From Acinetobacter pittii (GTDB lineage Bacteria; Pseudomonadota; Gammaproteobacteria; Pseudomonadales; Moraxellaceae): a DNA stretch of 64,000 nucleotides. A model generated the notes under the pieces. It searched no databases. It was not told the DNA's origin and saw only the letters and a program-made list of their open reading frames with translations. Numbering within the stretch: the stretch's first letter is position 1; each line of letters opens with the position of its first letter. The stretch is taken from NCBI RefSeq assembly GCF_034067285.1, contig NZ_CP139286.1, forward strand, positions 124,001 to 188,000, written 5' to 3'. The position numbers and the translations under genes were made by a program. Shown in pieces: positions 45,476 to 56,147 of the stretch.

Positions 45476-47461
45476 ATGCAAATTAAGACCCCTGATATTG
45501 GTGTAGATAAAGCAGTTGTTGCTGAAATTTTAGTAAAAGTTGGCGATAGCATTGCCGAGAATGACAGCCTTGTTTTGCTTGAGTCAGATAAAGCCTCTGT
45601 TGAAGTGCCTAGCACTTCAGCAGGTGTGGTAAAAAGCATCTTAATTAAAGAAGGTGATAGCGTTACTGAAGGTACGGTATTGCTTGAACTTGAAGCTGAA
45701 GGAGCTGCACCTGCAGCTCAAGCAGAAGAGGCTCCAAAACCTGCACCAGCAGCTGAACAAACTGCAGCGCCAGCAGCGGCACAACAGTCTCCAACTACTG
45801 CTCAACCAGCAACTGCAACCACTAGCCAAGTGGTTGAAGTTCAAGTTCCCGATATTGGTGTTGAAAAAGCACTTGTTGGTGAAATTTTAGTAAAAGTTGG
45901 TGAGCAAATCGATGTCGAGCAAAGCATCGTTGTGGTTGAGTCTGACAAAGCAACTGTAGAAGTACCAAGCAGTGTTGCGGGTACTGTAGAAAGCATTCAA
46001 GTTAAAGAAGGCGATACAGTTAAAGAAGGCGTGGTTCTTATTCAAGTGAAAACAACGTCTGCATCTAGTGCACCGGCTGAACCTGCTCCTACAACAGCAG
46101 CTCCGGCGGCTGCACCTGCACCAGCTCAGCAAGAAACTGTAGCATCGACTGCTACTCAATCTGGACCAGTTGATATTAATGTTCCTGATTTGGGTGTAGA
46201 TAAAGCCGTTGTTGCTGAAATCTTAGTTCAGGTTGGTGACAAGGTTGATGTAGATCAAAGTCTTGTTGTTGTTGAGTCAGATAAAGCCACTGTGGAAGTT
46301 CCAAGTACTGTTGCGGGTGTTGTGAAAGCAATTCATTTGCAAGCAGGCCAACAAGTTTCACAAGGTGTATTGCTTGCAACAATTGAAGCTGAAGGCCAAG
46401 CACCTGCGGCTGCCCCAGCGGCAAAAGCAGAAGCAGCTCCAGCTCCACAGGCAGCAGCGCCTAAAGCGGCGGCTCCTGCTCCGACTCAAGCAGTATCTGC
46501 TCCAGCCTCTTCTGGTAATGATAAATTAACCAAAGAACAAGAAGCTGAAAACGCTAAAGTGTATGCAGGACCTGCTGTGCGTAAGCTTGCTCGTGAGCTA
46601 GGTGTAGTTTTATCTCAAGTTAAAACTTCTGGTGAACATGGTCGTGTTGTTAAAGAAGATATCTTTGCATATGTGAAGACTCGTTTAACTGCGCCACAAG
46701 CTGCACCAGTTGCTGCGGCTGCACCAGCGGTTTCGGGCTTACCAAAGCTTCCTGACTTTACTGCGTTTGGTGGTGTAGAAGAAAAAGTACTGACGCGTTT
46801 GCAGCAAGTATCAATTCCGCAATTGTCGTTGAACAACTTTATTCCACAGGTAACTCAGTTTGACCTTGCTGATATTACTGAGTTAGAAGATTGGCGTAAT
46901 GAGCTAAAAGGCAACTTCAAAAAAGAAGGTATCAGCCTGACGATTATGGCATTCATTATCAAAGCGGTTGCGCATTTGTTGAAAGAAGAGCGTGAGTTCG
47001 CAGGCCATCTATCTGATGACGGTAAATCAGTGCTCTTGCGCAATGAAATCCATATGGGAATTGCGGTAGCAACACCTGATGGTTTAACTGTGCCAGTACT
47101 TCGTAACCCAGACCAAAAATCAATTAAGCAAATTGCAGTTGAATTGGGTGTGTTAGGTCAAAAAGCACGTGATAAGAAATTAACACCAAAAGACTTACAA
47201 GGTGCGAATTTCACCATTTCAAGTTTGGGCGCAATAGGTGGTACAGCATTTACACCACTTGTGAACTGGCCACAAGTTGCAATTTTAGGTATTTCACCTG
47301 CAACAATGCAGCCTGTTTGGAATGGTAAAGACTTTGACCCACGCTTAATGTTGCCATTGTCGTTGTCTTATGACCACCGTGTGATTAATGGTGCAGATGC
47401 TGCTCGCTTTACTAATAAACTTACGAAACTGCTTAAAGATATTCGTACTTTATTGATCTAA
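45476..47461 (+). CDS. aceF: Dihydrolipoamide acetyltransferase (PDH E2), three lipoyl domains
   Basis: 661 residues: three lipoyl domains with lipoylated Lys in ESDKASVEVP (Lys39), ESDKATVEVP and ESDKATVEVP, separated by Ala/Pro/Gln-rich swinging linkers; a peripheral subunit-binding domain (VYAGPAVRKLARELGVVLSQV, about residue 362); and the catalytic domain ending in SYDHRVINGADAARF with its His and Asp. It forms the PDH core and makes acetyl-CoA. Translationally close to aceE. Confidence 0.97.
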   Translation: MQIKTPDIGVDKAVVAEILVKVGDSIAENDSLVLLESDKASVEVPSTSAGVVKSILIKEGDSVTEGTVLLELEAEGAAPAAQAEEAPKPAPAAEQTAAPAAAQQSPTTAQPATATTSQVVEVQVPDIGVEKALVGEILVKVGEQIDVEQSIVVVESDKATVEVPSSVAGTVESIQVKEGDTVKEGVVLIQVKTTSASSAPAEPAPTTAAPAAAPAPAQQETVASTATQSGPVDINVPDLGVDKAVVAEILVQVGDKVDVDQSLVVVESDKATVEVPSTVAGVVKAIHLQAGQQVSQGVLLATIEAEGQAPAAAPAAKAEAAPAPQAAAPKAAAPAPTQAVSAPASSGNDKLTKEQEAENAKVYAGPAVRKLARELGVVLSQVKTSGEHGRVVKEDIFAYVKTRLTAPQAAPVAAAAPAVSGLPKLPDFTAFGGVEEKVLTRLQQVSIPQLSLNNFIPQVTQFDLADITELEDWRNELKGNFKKEGISLTIMAFIIKAVAHLLKEEREFAGHLSDDGKSVLLRNEIHMGIAVATPDGLTVPVLRNPDQKSIKQIAVELGVLGQKARDKKLTPKDLQGANFTISSLGAIGGTAFTPLVNWPQVAILGISPATMQPVWNGKDFDPRLMLPLSLSYDHRVINGADAARFTNKLTKLLKDIRTLLI

Positions 47462-47480
47462 TATTTTGAAATGAATCATT

Positions 47481-47510
47481 AAAACCTCGCTTCGGCGGGG
47501 TTTTTATTTT
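47481..47510 (+). terminator. Rho-independent terminator after aceF
   Basis: AAAACCTCGC-TTCG-GCGGGGTTTTTATTTT hairpin with UUCG loop. Confidence 0.9.
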
Positions 47511-47610
47511 GATATTTAATTTAATTGATTTTAGGTTAATCTAAAGCCCAGTATTGAATGATCGAGAGAGAGGAGAAATTTCTCGTTATTAAGCAAAGGA
47601 GAAATACTAA

Positions 47611-47889
47611 ATGACGGGTTTTTTAAAAATCATGGTACCCATCCTATTGATTGTATTTTTATTGATGGGGGTATGGGTGAGTGTTTTACACTTTCCTTGG
47701 GAATGGATGACCTATGTTGCAATGGGTTTGGAAGTGTTTGTGGCCATGCTTATTTTGCCATTTGAATTTCAATCACAGCACGTAACTGGTATTAATAATT
47801 TCGGATTTATTAACTTAAGTATTTGTTTAGCTTTGCTATTGGGTTTAGGTCGATTGTTGGTTTGGGCATGGATAAAATTTTTTATTTGA
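47611..47889 (+). CDS. Small membrane protein, unknown function
   Basis: 92 residues with about three hydrophobic segments (LKIMVPILLIVFLLMGVWV; MTYVAMGLEVFVAMLILPF; INLSICLALLLGLGRLLVW). No recognised family. AAAGGAGAAATACTAA upstream is a strong ribosome site, supporting it as a real gene. It immediately precedes the manganese riboswitch promoter, but any link to manganese is unproven. Confidence 0.6.
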   Translation: MTGFLKIMVPILLIVFLLMGVWVSVLHFPWEWMTYVAMGLEVFVAMLILPFEFQSQHVTGINNFGFINLSICLALLLGLGRLLVWAWIKFFI

Positions 47890-47913
47890 AAAATAGAATT
47901 GCTCGAATATAAT
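47885..47913 (+). promoter_or_regulatory. Sigma-70 promoter for the riboswitch-exporter transcript
   Basis: -35 TTGAAA (47885-47890), 17-bp spacer, perfect -10 TATAAT (47908-47913). It lies over the end of the small membrane protein gene and about 15 bp before the riboswitch starts. Confidence 0.8.
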
Positions 47914-47919
47914 GAGCAC

Positions 47920-48060
47920 ATACTTCATTGGGGAGTAGCCGCTATTCATTTCTGAATGAATAGGTGATGATCAACATAATTGTTCAACAGAACATGGTCA
48001 TCATAGCTTAAACGTCTCATCGTTTCCGAGTTGGCAAGACCTTTGATTTACCACTCTGCA
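47920..48060 (+). ncRNA. yybP-ykoY manganese riboswitch
   Basis: The conserved aptamer boxes are present in order: ATTGGGGAGTAGCCGC at 47928-47943, a long hairpin arm (TTCATTTCTGAATGAA and GATGATCA...TGGTCATCAT), and TTGGCAAGACCTTTG at 48031-48045. These are the hallmark L1/L3 segments of the yybP-ykoY Mn2+ aptamer. The gene downstream is a GDT1-family manganese exporter, the classic partner. Manganese binding is expected to switch on translation or transcription of the exporter. Confidence 0.9.
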
Positions 48061-48066
48061 GATATT

Positions 48067-48108
48067 TGGCTAGCAGGAGGGGTAGGTCATGGGCATTTAT
48101 GCTAGCCA
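48067..48108 (+). promoter_or_regulatory. Hairpin framing the exporter ribosome site (expression platform)
   Basis: A perfect 8-bp stem TGGCTAGC/GCTAGCCA (48067-48074, 48101-48108) encloses the GGAGG ribosome site and ATG at 48089 in a 26-base loop, and its right arm abuts the AGAGAA before the alternative ATG at 48119. It is a likely expression platform of the riboswitch. Confidence 0.6.
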
Positions 48109-48694
48109 GAGAAACGACATGCAAGAATTTCTGATTTCTACCTCAATTGTTGCCCTCGCTGAAATGGGCGATAAAACGCAACTATTGGCCCTTTTACTGT
48201 CTGCACGTTTTCGTAAGCCAATCCCTATTCTCATTGCGATTCTTTTAGCAACTCTAATCAACCATGGTATTTCTGCTGTACTTGGACAGTGGATTACAAC
48301 CGTGCTGAGTCCCGAAATTTTAGTCTGGGTACTTGCAGCTGGCTTTATTGGTATGGCGTTCTGGATGCTTATTCCGGATGAGCTGGATGATGAAACAGCA
48401 AGTATTAATAAATGGCAAAAATTTGGTGTTTTTGGTGCAACCTTTATTTTGTTTTTCTTAGCTGAAATTGGTGATAAAACCCAAATTGCAACAGTGGCTT
48501 TGGCTGCTCGCTACGACAGCATTTTTTGGGTGATGTTGGGTACAACCTTAGGGATGATGATTGCCAATGCGCCAGCTGTGTTTATTGGTAATAAATTAGC
48601 GGAACGTTTATCTATTTCGCTCATTCATAAAATTGGGGCTGTTATTTTCTTAATTGTTGGTATCTCTACTTTGGTACAACATTATTTTTTCTAA
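48089..48694 (+). CDS. GDT1/TMEM165 (UPF0016) family manganese exporter
   Basis: 201 residues from the ATG at 48089, which has GGAGG 8 bases upstream; ATG at 48119 (MQEFLISTSIVALAEMGDKTQ) gives the more conserved N-terminus, and either may be used. Six membrane helices in two halves, each with the UPF0016 signature Glu-x-Gly-Asp-Lys-Thr: LAEMGDKTQL and LAEIGDKTQI. Family members (MneA/Mnx, yeast Gdt1) export Mn2+ or Ca2+. The manganese riboswitch upstream points to Mn2+ efflux here. Confidence 0.93.
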   Translation: MGIYASQRNDMQEFLISTSIVALAEMGDKTQLLALLLSARFRKPIPILIAILLATLINHGISAVLGQWITTVLSPEILVWVLAAGFIGMAFWMLIPDELDDETASINKWQKFGVFGATFILFFLAEIGDKTQIATVALAARYDSIFWVMLGTTLGMMIANAPAVFIGNKLAERLSISLIHKIGAVIFLIVGISTLVQHYFF

Positions 48695-48712
48695 GTAATT
48701 TTAAACTTGTAT

Positions 48713-48743
48713 AAAAAACGCACTCAATTCGAGTGCGTTTTTT
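48713..48743. terminator. Bidirectional rho-independent terminator
   Basis: AAAAAACGCACTC-AATTC-GAGTGCGTTTTTT between the Mn exporter (plus) and the TonB receptor (minus). Confidence 0.92.
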
Positions 48744-48753
48744 ATGGATAATT

Positions 48754-50910
48754 TTAATAGTTAAATTTCACAGTGAAGTTAATCTGACGTGGATTGCCTA
48801 GAGTTACCATATTTTCATTTAAGGCACCTGCGTAATAATCTTTATCGAATAAATTACGGATTGCAAGTTGAGCACCCCAGTGTCCTGCATCGTAGCCAGC
48901 TTCTGTATCAAATACGGTATAATCAGGAATATGGACATCTAGCTTATCCATAGTTTTATATGTTTCGCCTCGGAATCCACCACCAACATACCAACCAATT
49001 TTTGATGCAGGGTCGAACTTATAACGAGCAGACAGGCTGTAAGCATGCTCAGGAATGTTATCTAGTGCTTTGCCGACATTGCTTGAGTTCGCATCTTTAC
49101 TAATTTCAGCATCAATGGTGTAAGTATAGGTTGCCGTTAATTTTAAGCCATCTAATACATCTGCATTTAACTCAGTCTCAATACCACGAGTTAATTGTTC
49201 ACCGCGCTGTATTTTGAAAGTAGTATCTGTAGGGTCGTTGACTAAAACATTTTGACGTTTTAAATCATACCAAGCAATGCTGCCTTGTATTCGCTGATCA
49301 GGACTTTGTAATTTCATGCCGACTTCAACCTGTTTTCCTTCTTCAGGTTTGAATGGATTGTTATTTACATCAGTACCACTGTTAGGTGTAAATGAAGTGG
49401 CATAGCTGACATAAGGAGCAACAATGTCATTAAGGGTATACATGACAGAGGCGCTACCCGTAAATGCATTGTCTGATTGTTTACTAGCACTACTTGTAAC
49501 TAAGCTTGTGCTTTGGGTTTGTGTCCAGTCTTGGCGTCCAGACAAGCTTAAAAGCCATTGGTCATTGAGTTGAATGCGATCACGTAAATAAAGCCCTAAA
49601 TATTTGAGACGGTTGATGTCACGAACATTTTGCGTCAATTTCACATTTTGATCGTAAACAGGGTTATAAATATTTAAATCGCCAATGTCGTATTTATCAT
49701 TGGTGTAATCACTTTTTTCCTGAAAAGCATCTACTCCAATATTAACGTCGTGTTGCATACCATATAAATCAAACTGTTTATTTAAACGGTTATCGATGGT
49801 AAAGCTCAAATTATCAATAACTTGATGGCGGCTATTGTTTTTACGGCTAATGGTTGTGTAGTCGATTTCACCTTGTTTGTTTTTTGCCCAGAAATTTGTG
49901 CCTGTACGAGCAAAAACCGCTTTACCATCCACTTCGGTTTTTTGCACGGCAAAATTCTGGTTAAAGTTCCAACCGTTATCAAAAGCGTGTTTAAAGGTAT
50001 AACCTGTACGGTAAACATCTGCCTCATATTTACCGAAGTTAGGATCGCCAATATATAAACTTCGGTCTATAGCGCCGTTAGGATTATCTTTTAATGTACC
50101 AATGACGGGTAGACCCTGTTGACGAATGTATTCGCGGTGCTGATAACTTGCGATGACAGAGAGGTCAGTATTATCTCCTAAGTCAAAATTGTAAGAAGGC
50201 GAGATATAGTAATTTTTAAAATACACATAATCTGTCGGGTCATCTTGGTCAGAGATGCGGCCATTTAAACGAAAAGCACCTTTTTCACTATTATTTGGAC
50301 TATAGTTTAAATCGAATGTACCTTCTTTTAAGTTATAGCTGCCATAAGTCATGCTAGCACGCGCAAAGTTTTCTGCTTCAGGTCGTTTAGTGACTAAATT
50401 CACCATGCCGCCTGGTGCAACCAAACCGAAATTAATAGAGGCAGGGCCTTTTAAGACTTGGACCTGATCCATGCCTGATAGTTCAGTGGCAACATAAGTA
50501 TTTTGTCCAACTCTTAAACCATCTATATAAACTGAATCGGAAGAGGTCTGGCCTCGAATAACAAAATCATCCCAACCACGGCGACCAAGTTTCCCAGCAC
50601 CCACTCCTGCAACGCCTTCAATTGCATCTGCAAGTGTCTTTGCTTGTTTCTGGTCAAGCTGCTCGCGGGTCACTACTGAAACCGACTGAGCAGTTTTAAA
50701 TAAGGGCGCATCTGATTTTAAAATAGAGTTAGCTTTCGTTGCGACATAAGGTGAAGAGCTTTCTTTTTGTGCTTGAACAGAAATTGTGGGTAGGACATTG
50801 GTTGAATTTCCTTGTTCTGTTATTTGTTCAGCGTGACTTGCTGTCATCGAAGTAAAAATAGCAACTGCTAACAATGTTTTTGAAGTCGAAAAACGGAAGG
50901 GTTGAGTCAT
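48754..50910 (-). CDS. TonB-dependent siderophore receptor (ferrichrome/FhuE-like)
   Basis: 718 residues from the ATG at 50910 (AGG six bases upstream; a GTG six codons earlier is in frame). Signal peptide ends at SHA. N-terminal PTISVQAQKE is the TonB-box region; plug motifs include FKTAQSVSVVTREQLDQKQAKTL, DDFVIRGQTSSDSVYIDGLR and QVQVLKGPASINFGLVAPGGMVNLVTK; the barrel ends in PRQINFTVKFNY. The plug resembles hydroxamate-type receptors (FhuA/FhuE); ligand uncertain. A Fur box lies 31 bp upstream. Confidence 0.92.
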   Translation of the reverse strand: MTQPFRFSTSKTLLAVAIFTSMTASHAEQITEQGNSTNVLPTISVQAQKESSSPYVATKANSILKSDAPLFKTAQSVSVVTREQLDQKQAKTLADAIEGVAGVGAGKLGRRGWDDFVIRGQTSSDSVYIDGLRVGQNTYVATELSGMDQVQVLKGPASINFGLVAPGGMVNLVTKRPEAENFARASMTYGSYNLKEGTFDLNYSPNNSEKGAFRLNGRISDQDDPTDYVYFKNYYISPSYNFDLGDNTDLSVIASYQHREYIRQQGLPVIGTLKDNPNGAIDRSLYIGDPNFGKYEADVYRTGYTFKHAFDNGWNFNQNFAVQKTEVDGKAVFARTGTNFWAKNKQGEIDYTTISRKNNSRHQVIDNLSFTIDNRLNKQFDLYGMQHDVNIGVDAFQEKSDYTNDKYDIGDLNIYNPVYDQNVKLTQNVRDINRLKYLGLYLRDRIQLNDQWLLSLSGRQDWTQTQSTSLVTSSASKQSDNAFTGSASVMYTLNDIVAPYVSYATSFTPNSGTDVNNNPFKPEEGKQVEVGMKLQSPDQRIQGSIAWYDLKRQNVLVNDPTDTTFKIQRGEQLTRGIETELNADVLDGLKLTATYTYTIDAEISKDANSSNVGKALDNIPEHAYSLSARYKFDPASKIGWYVGGGFRGETYKTMDKLDVHIPDYTVFDTEAGYDAGHWGAQLAIRNLFDKDYYAGALNENMVTLGNPRQINFTVKFNY

Positions 50911-50941
50911 GGGAGGCCTAAACAGCACAAAAAGTAAATTT

Positions 50942-50960
50942 GATAATGAGAATTATTTTA
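50942..50960 (-). promoter_or_regulatory. Fur box upstream of the second TonB receptor
   Basis: GATAATGAGAATTATTTTA matches the 19-bp Fur consensus at about 15 positions, 31 bp upstream of the receptor start. Confidence 0.75.
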
Positions 50961-51137
50961 ATTTATTGCGAGTTAATTTTAAATAACATTATGATTCATT
51001 TCTAAAATAAGAAAATCCAAACCCATTTTAAAATATTATGAGAAAAATCAAATAATTCATTGCAAGAATTACATAATCCCATTATTTTATTATGGATATA
51101 AAAATATCTAATACTTAAAGTTTTTTTGGGGAATTAT

Positions 51138-51935
51138 ATGGGGTTTGAAAAAACAACGTCGCAGATATTATTTGATAATGGCGTACATAAATGTATTAGT
51201 TTTACCAGTTTGGTCAAAGGGGAAGGTATCCAAGCCAATCAATTTTTAATTATTGACCATGAACGAGCTGCTGTAATCGACCCAGGTGGTGATTTGACCT
51301 ATGTTCCATTAACGATGGAATTAAATAAATATACACGTTTGAAAAATTTGGACTATGTGATGGCTTCGCATCAGGATCCGGACATTATTACTTCAATGCC
51401 GCGCTGGTTAGTCTATACCGATGCTAAAGTCGTGGCGTCAAAATTATGGGCACGATTTTTACCGCATCTAAATTCCTCATTTATGAGTGAGCGTATGAAA
51501 GGTAATTGGGAGGACCGTCTTATTGAATTGCCTGACTGTGGCCAAGTGATTCAATTGGGCGAGTCAAAGCTTGTGGTGGTTCCTGCACATTTTCTACATT
51601 CGGTGGGTAATTTCCAGTTTTATGATCCAATCGCTAAAATTTTATTTTCGGGTGATATGGGAGCATCTATTGTTGAGGATGCTAATCAACCTTTAAAAGA
51701 TTTCGATACACATATCATGAAAATGAAAGCCTTTCACCAACGTTATATGTGCTCCAATAAAGTTATACGTTTATGGGTCAATATGGTCCGGCAGATGGAT
51801 ATTGAAATGATTGTTCCACAGCATGGCAGCCCGTTTATGGGTAAACAAATGGTTAAGCAATTTTTAGACTGGATTGAAACATTACCTTGTGGTGTTGATT
51901 TAATGACGGAACAAATTTTTAGCTGTCCAACATAA
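51138..51935 (+). CDS. Metallo-beta-lactamase-fold diiron protein (ODP/FprA-like)
   Basis: 265 residues from the ATG at 51138 (GGGGAATTAT upstream); an in-frame TTG adds 4. MBL fold with the HQDPDI metal motif (MASHQDPDIITSMP) instead of HxHxDH, a His in VVPAHFLHSVGN, Asp in LFSGDMGAS and a final His in VPQHGSPF. This pattern is that of the ODP/flavodiiron group, where a diiron site binds O2 or NO. There is no flavodoxin or rubredoxin domain, so electron delivery would be by another protein, or it is an O2/NO sensor. Confidence 0.8.
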   Translation: MGFEKTTSQILFDNGVHKCISFTSLVKGEGIQANQFLIIDHERAAVIDPGGDLTYVPLTMELNKYTRLKNLDYVMASHQDPDIITSMPRWLVYTDAKVVASKLWARFLPHLNSSFMSERMKGNWEDRLIELPDCGQVIQLGESKLVVVPAHFLHSVGNFQFYDPIAKILFSGDMGASIVEDANQPLKDFDTHIMKMKAFHQRYMCSNKVIRLWVNMVRQMDIEMIVPQHGSPFMGKQMVKQFLDWIETLPCGVDLMTEQIFSCPT

Positions 51936-52025
51936 AAATGATATTGGATATATTGAGTCTCATTTAAATTTTTTTTAGGATTTTGCGTCACAGAAAAATT
52001 TTTGATGACGAGAATTTGAATAAAA

Positions 52026-52391
52026 ATGTTATCTCAAGTTGCGACTCCAGATGAGTGCCTGCGCTGTGGGGCGTGTTGTGCACATTTTCGGGTTTCATTT
52101 TATTGGGCTGAGGCCGAGTCAATGGGCGAACATCTAGTTGAACCTTTGACACCTGTCTATTCATGTATGCGTGGAACCAATCAGCCTGAGCCACGATGTC
52201 AGGCTTTGACGGGGGAAATTGGTAAAGAGGTGGGTTGTTCTATTTATGCAGTGCGTAGTTCTACCTGTAGAGAAGTGCAGATTGCTGATGAGCAATGTAA
52301 TAAGGCTCGTTTAGCGCATCAGCTTATTCCTCTTATTCAAGTTAGCCCGGCAGATTCAGAGAATGATCAAGACTATGATCAGGTGAGTTAA
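52026..52391 (+). CDS. YkgJ-family Cys-cluster protein
   Basis: 121 residues. N-terminal CLRCGACCAHF cluster (CxxCxxCC), followed by Cys in YSCMRG, PRCQAL, VGCSIY and STCREV, the spacing of the YkgJ/UPF0153 zinc- or iron-chelating family. Function is unknown; members may carry a metal centre. Follows the MBL-fold gene by 90 bp on the same strand, so the two may be linked. Confidence 0.85.
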   Translation: MLSQVATPDECLRCGACCAHFRVSFYWAEAESMGEHLVEPLTPVYSCMRGTNQPEPRCQALTGEIGKEVGCSIYAVRSSTCREVQIADEQCNKARLAHQLIPLIQVSPADSENDQDYDQVS

Positions 52392-52499
52392 ATATCAGCT
52401 AACTTGATAATAAGTGAGAAATATTTAGAGTAGGTGGATATCTATTGCTGAAAAAGGCAAAGATTATATGAAAATTGCATCGAAATTTGTTTATAATAG

Positions 52500-53993
<1,494 letters not shown>

Positions 53994-54017
53994 ATTTTGG
54001 TAACCAAAACAATCAAG

Positions 54018-54047
54018 AAAGCCGTCATTACACTGACGGCTTTTTGT
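54018..54047 (+). terminator. Rho-independent terminator after guaB
   Basis: AAAGCCGTCA ... TGACGGCTTTTT hairpin with T-run. Confidence 0.9.
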
Positions 54048-54142
54048 TTTTGGTGTAAAGTAAATCTGACGAAAAGAAATATGGCGGAATTGCCATATAT
54101 GAAGTAAGCCACGGTTGAAGTGGCGTAAGAATGAGATAAGCT

Positions 54143-55480
54143 ATGAGTTATTTTGGAACGGATGGTATTCGTGGAAAATTTGGGCAAATGCCTATTACTC
54201 CAGAGTTTGCTTTAAAACTCGGTTTTGCTGCAGGGAAGGTATTAAAACGAACGAGTCCGAAAAATAAGCCACTCGTTGTATTAGGAAAAGACACTCGTTT
54301 ATCTGGTTATATTTTAGAGTCTGCTTTACAGGCAGGTTTGAACGCTGCTGGCGTGTATGTTCATTTACTTGGTCCATTACCAACACCAGCAATTGCACAC
54401 CTTACCCGTGCTTTACATGCCCATGCAGGTATTGTTATCTCTGCATCGCATAACCCATATTTTGATAATGGTATTAAATTTTTCTCAAGCGAAGGCAAAA
54501 AATTACCAGATTCGTTGCAAGAAGAAATTAACCTTGAATTAGAAAAAGATTTATTAATTGAGGATACTGCAAACTTAGGTAAAAGTGTTCGCGTAACTGA
54601 TGCAAACGGTCGCTATATCGAATTTTGTAAATCTACTTTCCCTTACCACTTTGACTTAAATAATTTAAAGATCGTATTGGACTGTGCTCATGGTGCTGCA
54701 TATAGTGTTGGACCTTCAGTTTTTCGTGAGTTAGGAGCAAAAGTTGTTGCTTTATATAATGAGCCAGATGGCCTAAATATTAATGAAGGTTGTGGCTCAA
54801 CTCACCCTGAAAACCTACAAAAAGCAGTAGTTGAACATCAAGCAGATTTAGGGATTGCTTTTGACGGCGATGCTGACCGTGTCGTGATGGTCGATAAGTT
54901 TGGTAACTTAATTGATGGCGACCATATTTTATATATTTTAGCGACTCAAGCTCAGAAAAAACCAGCAGGTGTTGTTGGTACTGTCATGAGTAATATGGCA
55001 CTTGAGGTTGCACTTGAAAAAGCGAATGTTGGCTTTGTACGTGCTAAGGTTGGTGACCGATATGTACTACAAGCTTTAGAAGAAAACGGCTGGGTAACAG
55101 GTGGTGAGCCTTCTGGTCATATTCTAACTTTAGACAAGAGTACGACAGGTGATGCGATTATTGCAGCACTTCAAGTTTTAACCGTGATGGTCGAGCAAAA
55201 TAAAGCTCTTCATGAATTGGTTCAAGACTTTAAACTATTCCCGCAAATTCTTGTGAATGTACGTTTAGAACAAATGCTTGATCCGTATTCAATTCCGGCA
55301 TTGGTTACTGAATTTGATAAAGCAGAAGAACAACTTAAAGGCCGTGGTCGTATTTTGATTCGTAAATCAGGAACTGAGCCTGTGATTCGTGTCATGGTTG
55401 AAGGTGATAACGAGCAAGAAGTGAATGCTTTGGCTGAGCACTTGGCAAATGCGGTTCGTTCACAAGCACAAGTTGCGTAA
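54143..55480 (+). CDS. glmM: Phosphoglucosamine mutase
   Basis: 445 residues. Starts [20 protein letters not shown] as GlmM proteins do; phosphoserine site [16 protein letters not shown] near residue 100; metal loop [13 protein letters not shown] near residue 240; sugar loop GGEPSGHI near residue 325; phosphate loop [15 protein letters not shown] near residue 410. It interconverts glucosamine-6- and -1-phosphate, feeding UDP-GlcNAc for peptidoglycan and lipid A. Confidence 0.97.
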   Translation: MSYFGTDGIRGKFGQMPITPEFALKLGFAAGKVLKRTSPKNKPLVVLGKDTRLSGYILESALQAGLNAAGVYVHLLGPLPTPAIAHLTRALHAHAGIVISASHNPYFDNGIKFFSSEGKKLPDSLQEEINLELEKDLLIEDTANLGKSVRVTDANGRYIEFCKSTFPYHFDLNNLKIVLDCAHGAAYSVGPSVFRELGAKVVALYNEPDGLNINEGCGSTHPENLQKAVVEHQADLGIAFDGDADRVVMVDKFGNLIDGDHILYILATQAQKKPAGVVGTVMSNMALEVALEKANVGFVRAKVGDRYVLQALEENGWVTGGEPSGHILTLDKSTTGDAIIAALQVLTVMVEQNKALHELVQDFKLFPQILVNVRLEQMLDPYSIPALVTEFDKAEEQLKGRGRILIRKSGTEPVIRVMVEGDNEQEVNALAEHLANAVRSQAQVA

Positions 55481-55490
55481 GGTGCATGAC

Positions 55491-56147
55491 ATGAGTGATG
55501 TCATTAAAGATTTAAGTGAATTACGCTTAAGTTATGAACAAGGAGAGCTGCATGAGGGGCAGGTTGAATCTAATCCTCATCAGCAGTTTCTAGGTTGGTT
55601 TAACCATGCTTTAGCAGCGAATTTACATGAACCCTATGCAATGTCATTAGCAACAGCAGGCGCGAATGGCAGACCCCATGTTCGAACAGTTTTGTTACGG
55701 GGGGCCACAGAAGCTGGGTATGATTTTTATACTAACTATGACAGTCAAAAAGGTATAGATTTGGCAGAAAACCCATATGCCGAATTATTATTTTATTGGC
55801 CAAGTCTAGAGCGTCAGGTGAGAGTTGGTGGTCGTGTAGTTAAAATTGCTGAGCAAGAATCTACAGATTATTATCTTAAACGGCCCCGTGATAGCCAGAT
55901 TGCAGCACATATCAGTACTCCACAAAGTGGTAAAATCGAAAGCCGAGAGCTGTTACAGCAACGCTTTCAAGACTTACAACAGCAAGTCGAAAGTCGTGAA
56001 GTGCTTGATAAGCCAGAGTTCTGGGGAGGCTATCGTTTGCAACCAGATTATTATGAATTCTGGCAGGGAAGACCAAATCGTTTACATGACCGCTTAAGTT
56101 ATGAAAAAATCGATGATCAATGGACGCTGCACCGACTGATGCCTTAA
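55491..56147 (+). CDS. pdxH: Pyridoxamine/pyridoxine 5'-phosphate oxidase
   Basis: 218 residues from the ATG at 55491, equal to the Escherichia coli length; the frame runs upstream into glmM but AAGGTG precedes this ATG. FMN-split-barrel features: AMSLATAGANGRPHVRTVLLRG, FYTNYDSQKGIDLAENP, LLFYWPSLERQVRVGGRV, the IAAHISTPQSG segment and the C-terminal PDYYEFWQGRPNRLHDR signature. It makes pyridoxal phosphate. Ten bp behind glmM and adjoining recJ. Confidence 0.97.
   Translation: MSDVIKDLSELRLSYEQGELHEGQVESNPHQQFLGWFNHALAANLHEPYAMSLATAGANGRPHVRTVLLRGATEAGYDFYTNYDSQKGIDLAENPYAELLFYWPSLERQVRVGGRVVKIAEQESTDYYLKRPRDSQIAAHISTPQSGKIESRELLQQRFQDLQQQVESREVLDKPEFWGGYRLQPDYYEFWQGRPNRLHDRLSYEKIDDQWTLHRLMP

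Noticed and set aside
45476..46430. Threefold internal DNA similarity in aceF considered as a repeat element
   Set aside because: It simply encodes the three lipoyl domains of a normal E2 protein.
45641..46448. Open frames on the minus strand across the aceF lipoyl region
   Set aside because: They are shadows of the Ala/Pro/Gln-rich linkers and repeated lipoyl domains; they are low-complexity and have no ribosome sites.
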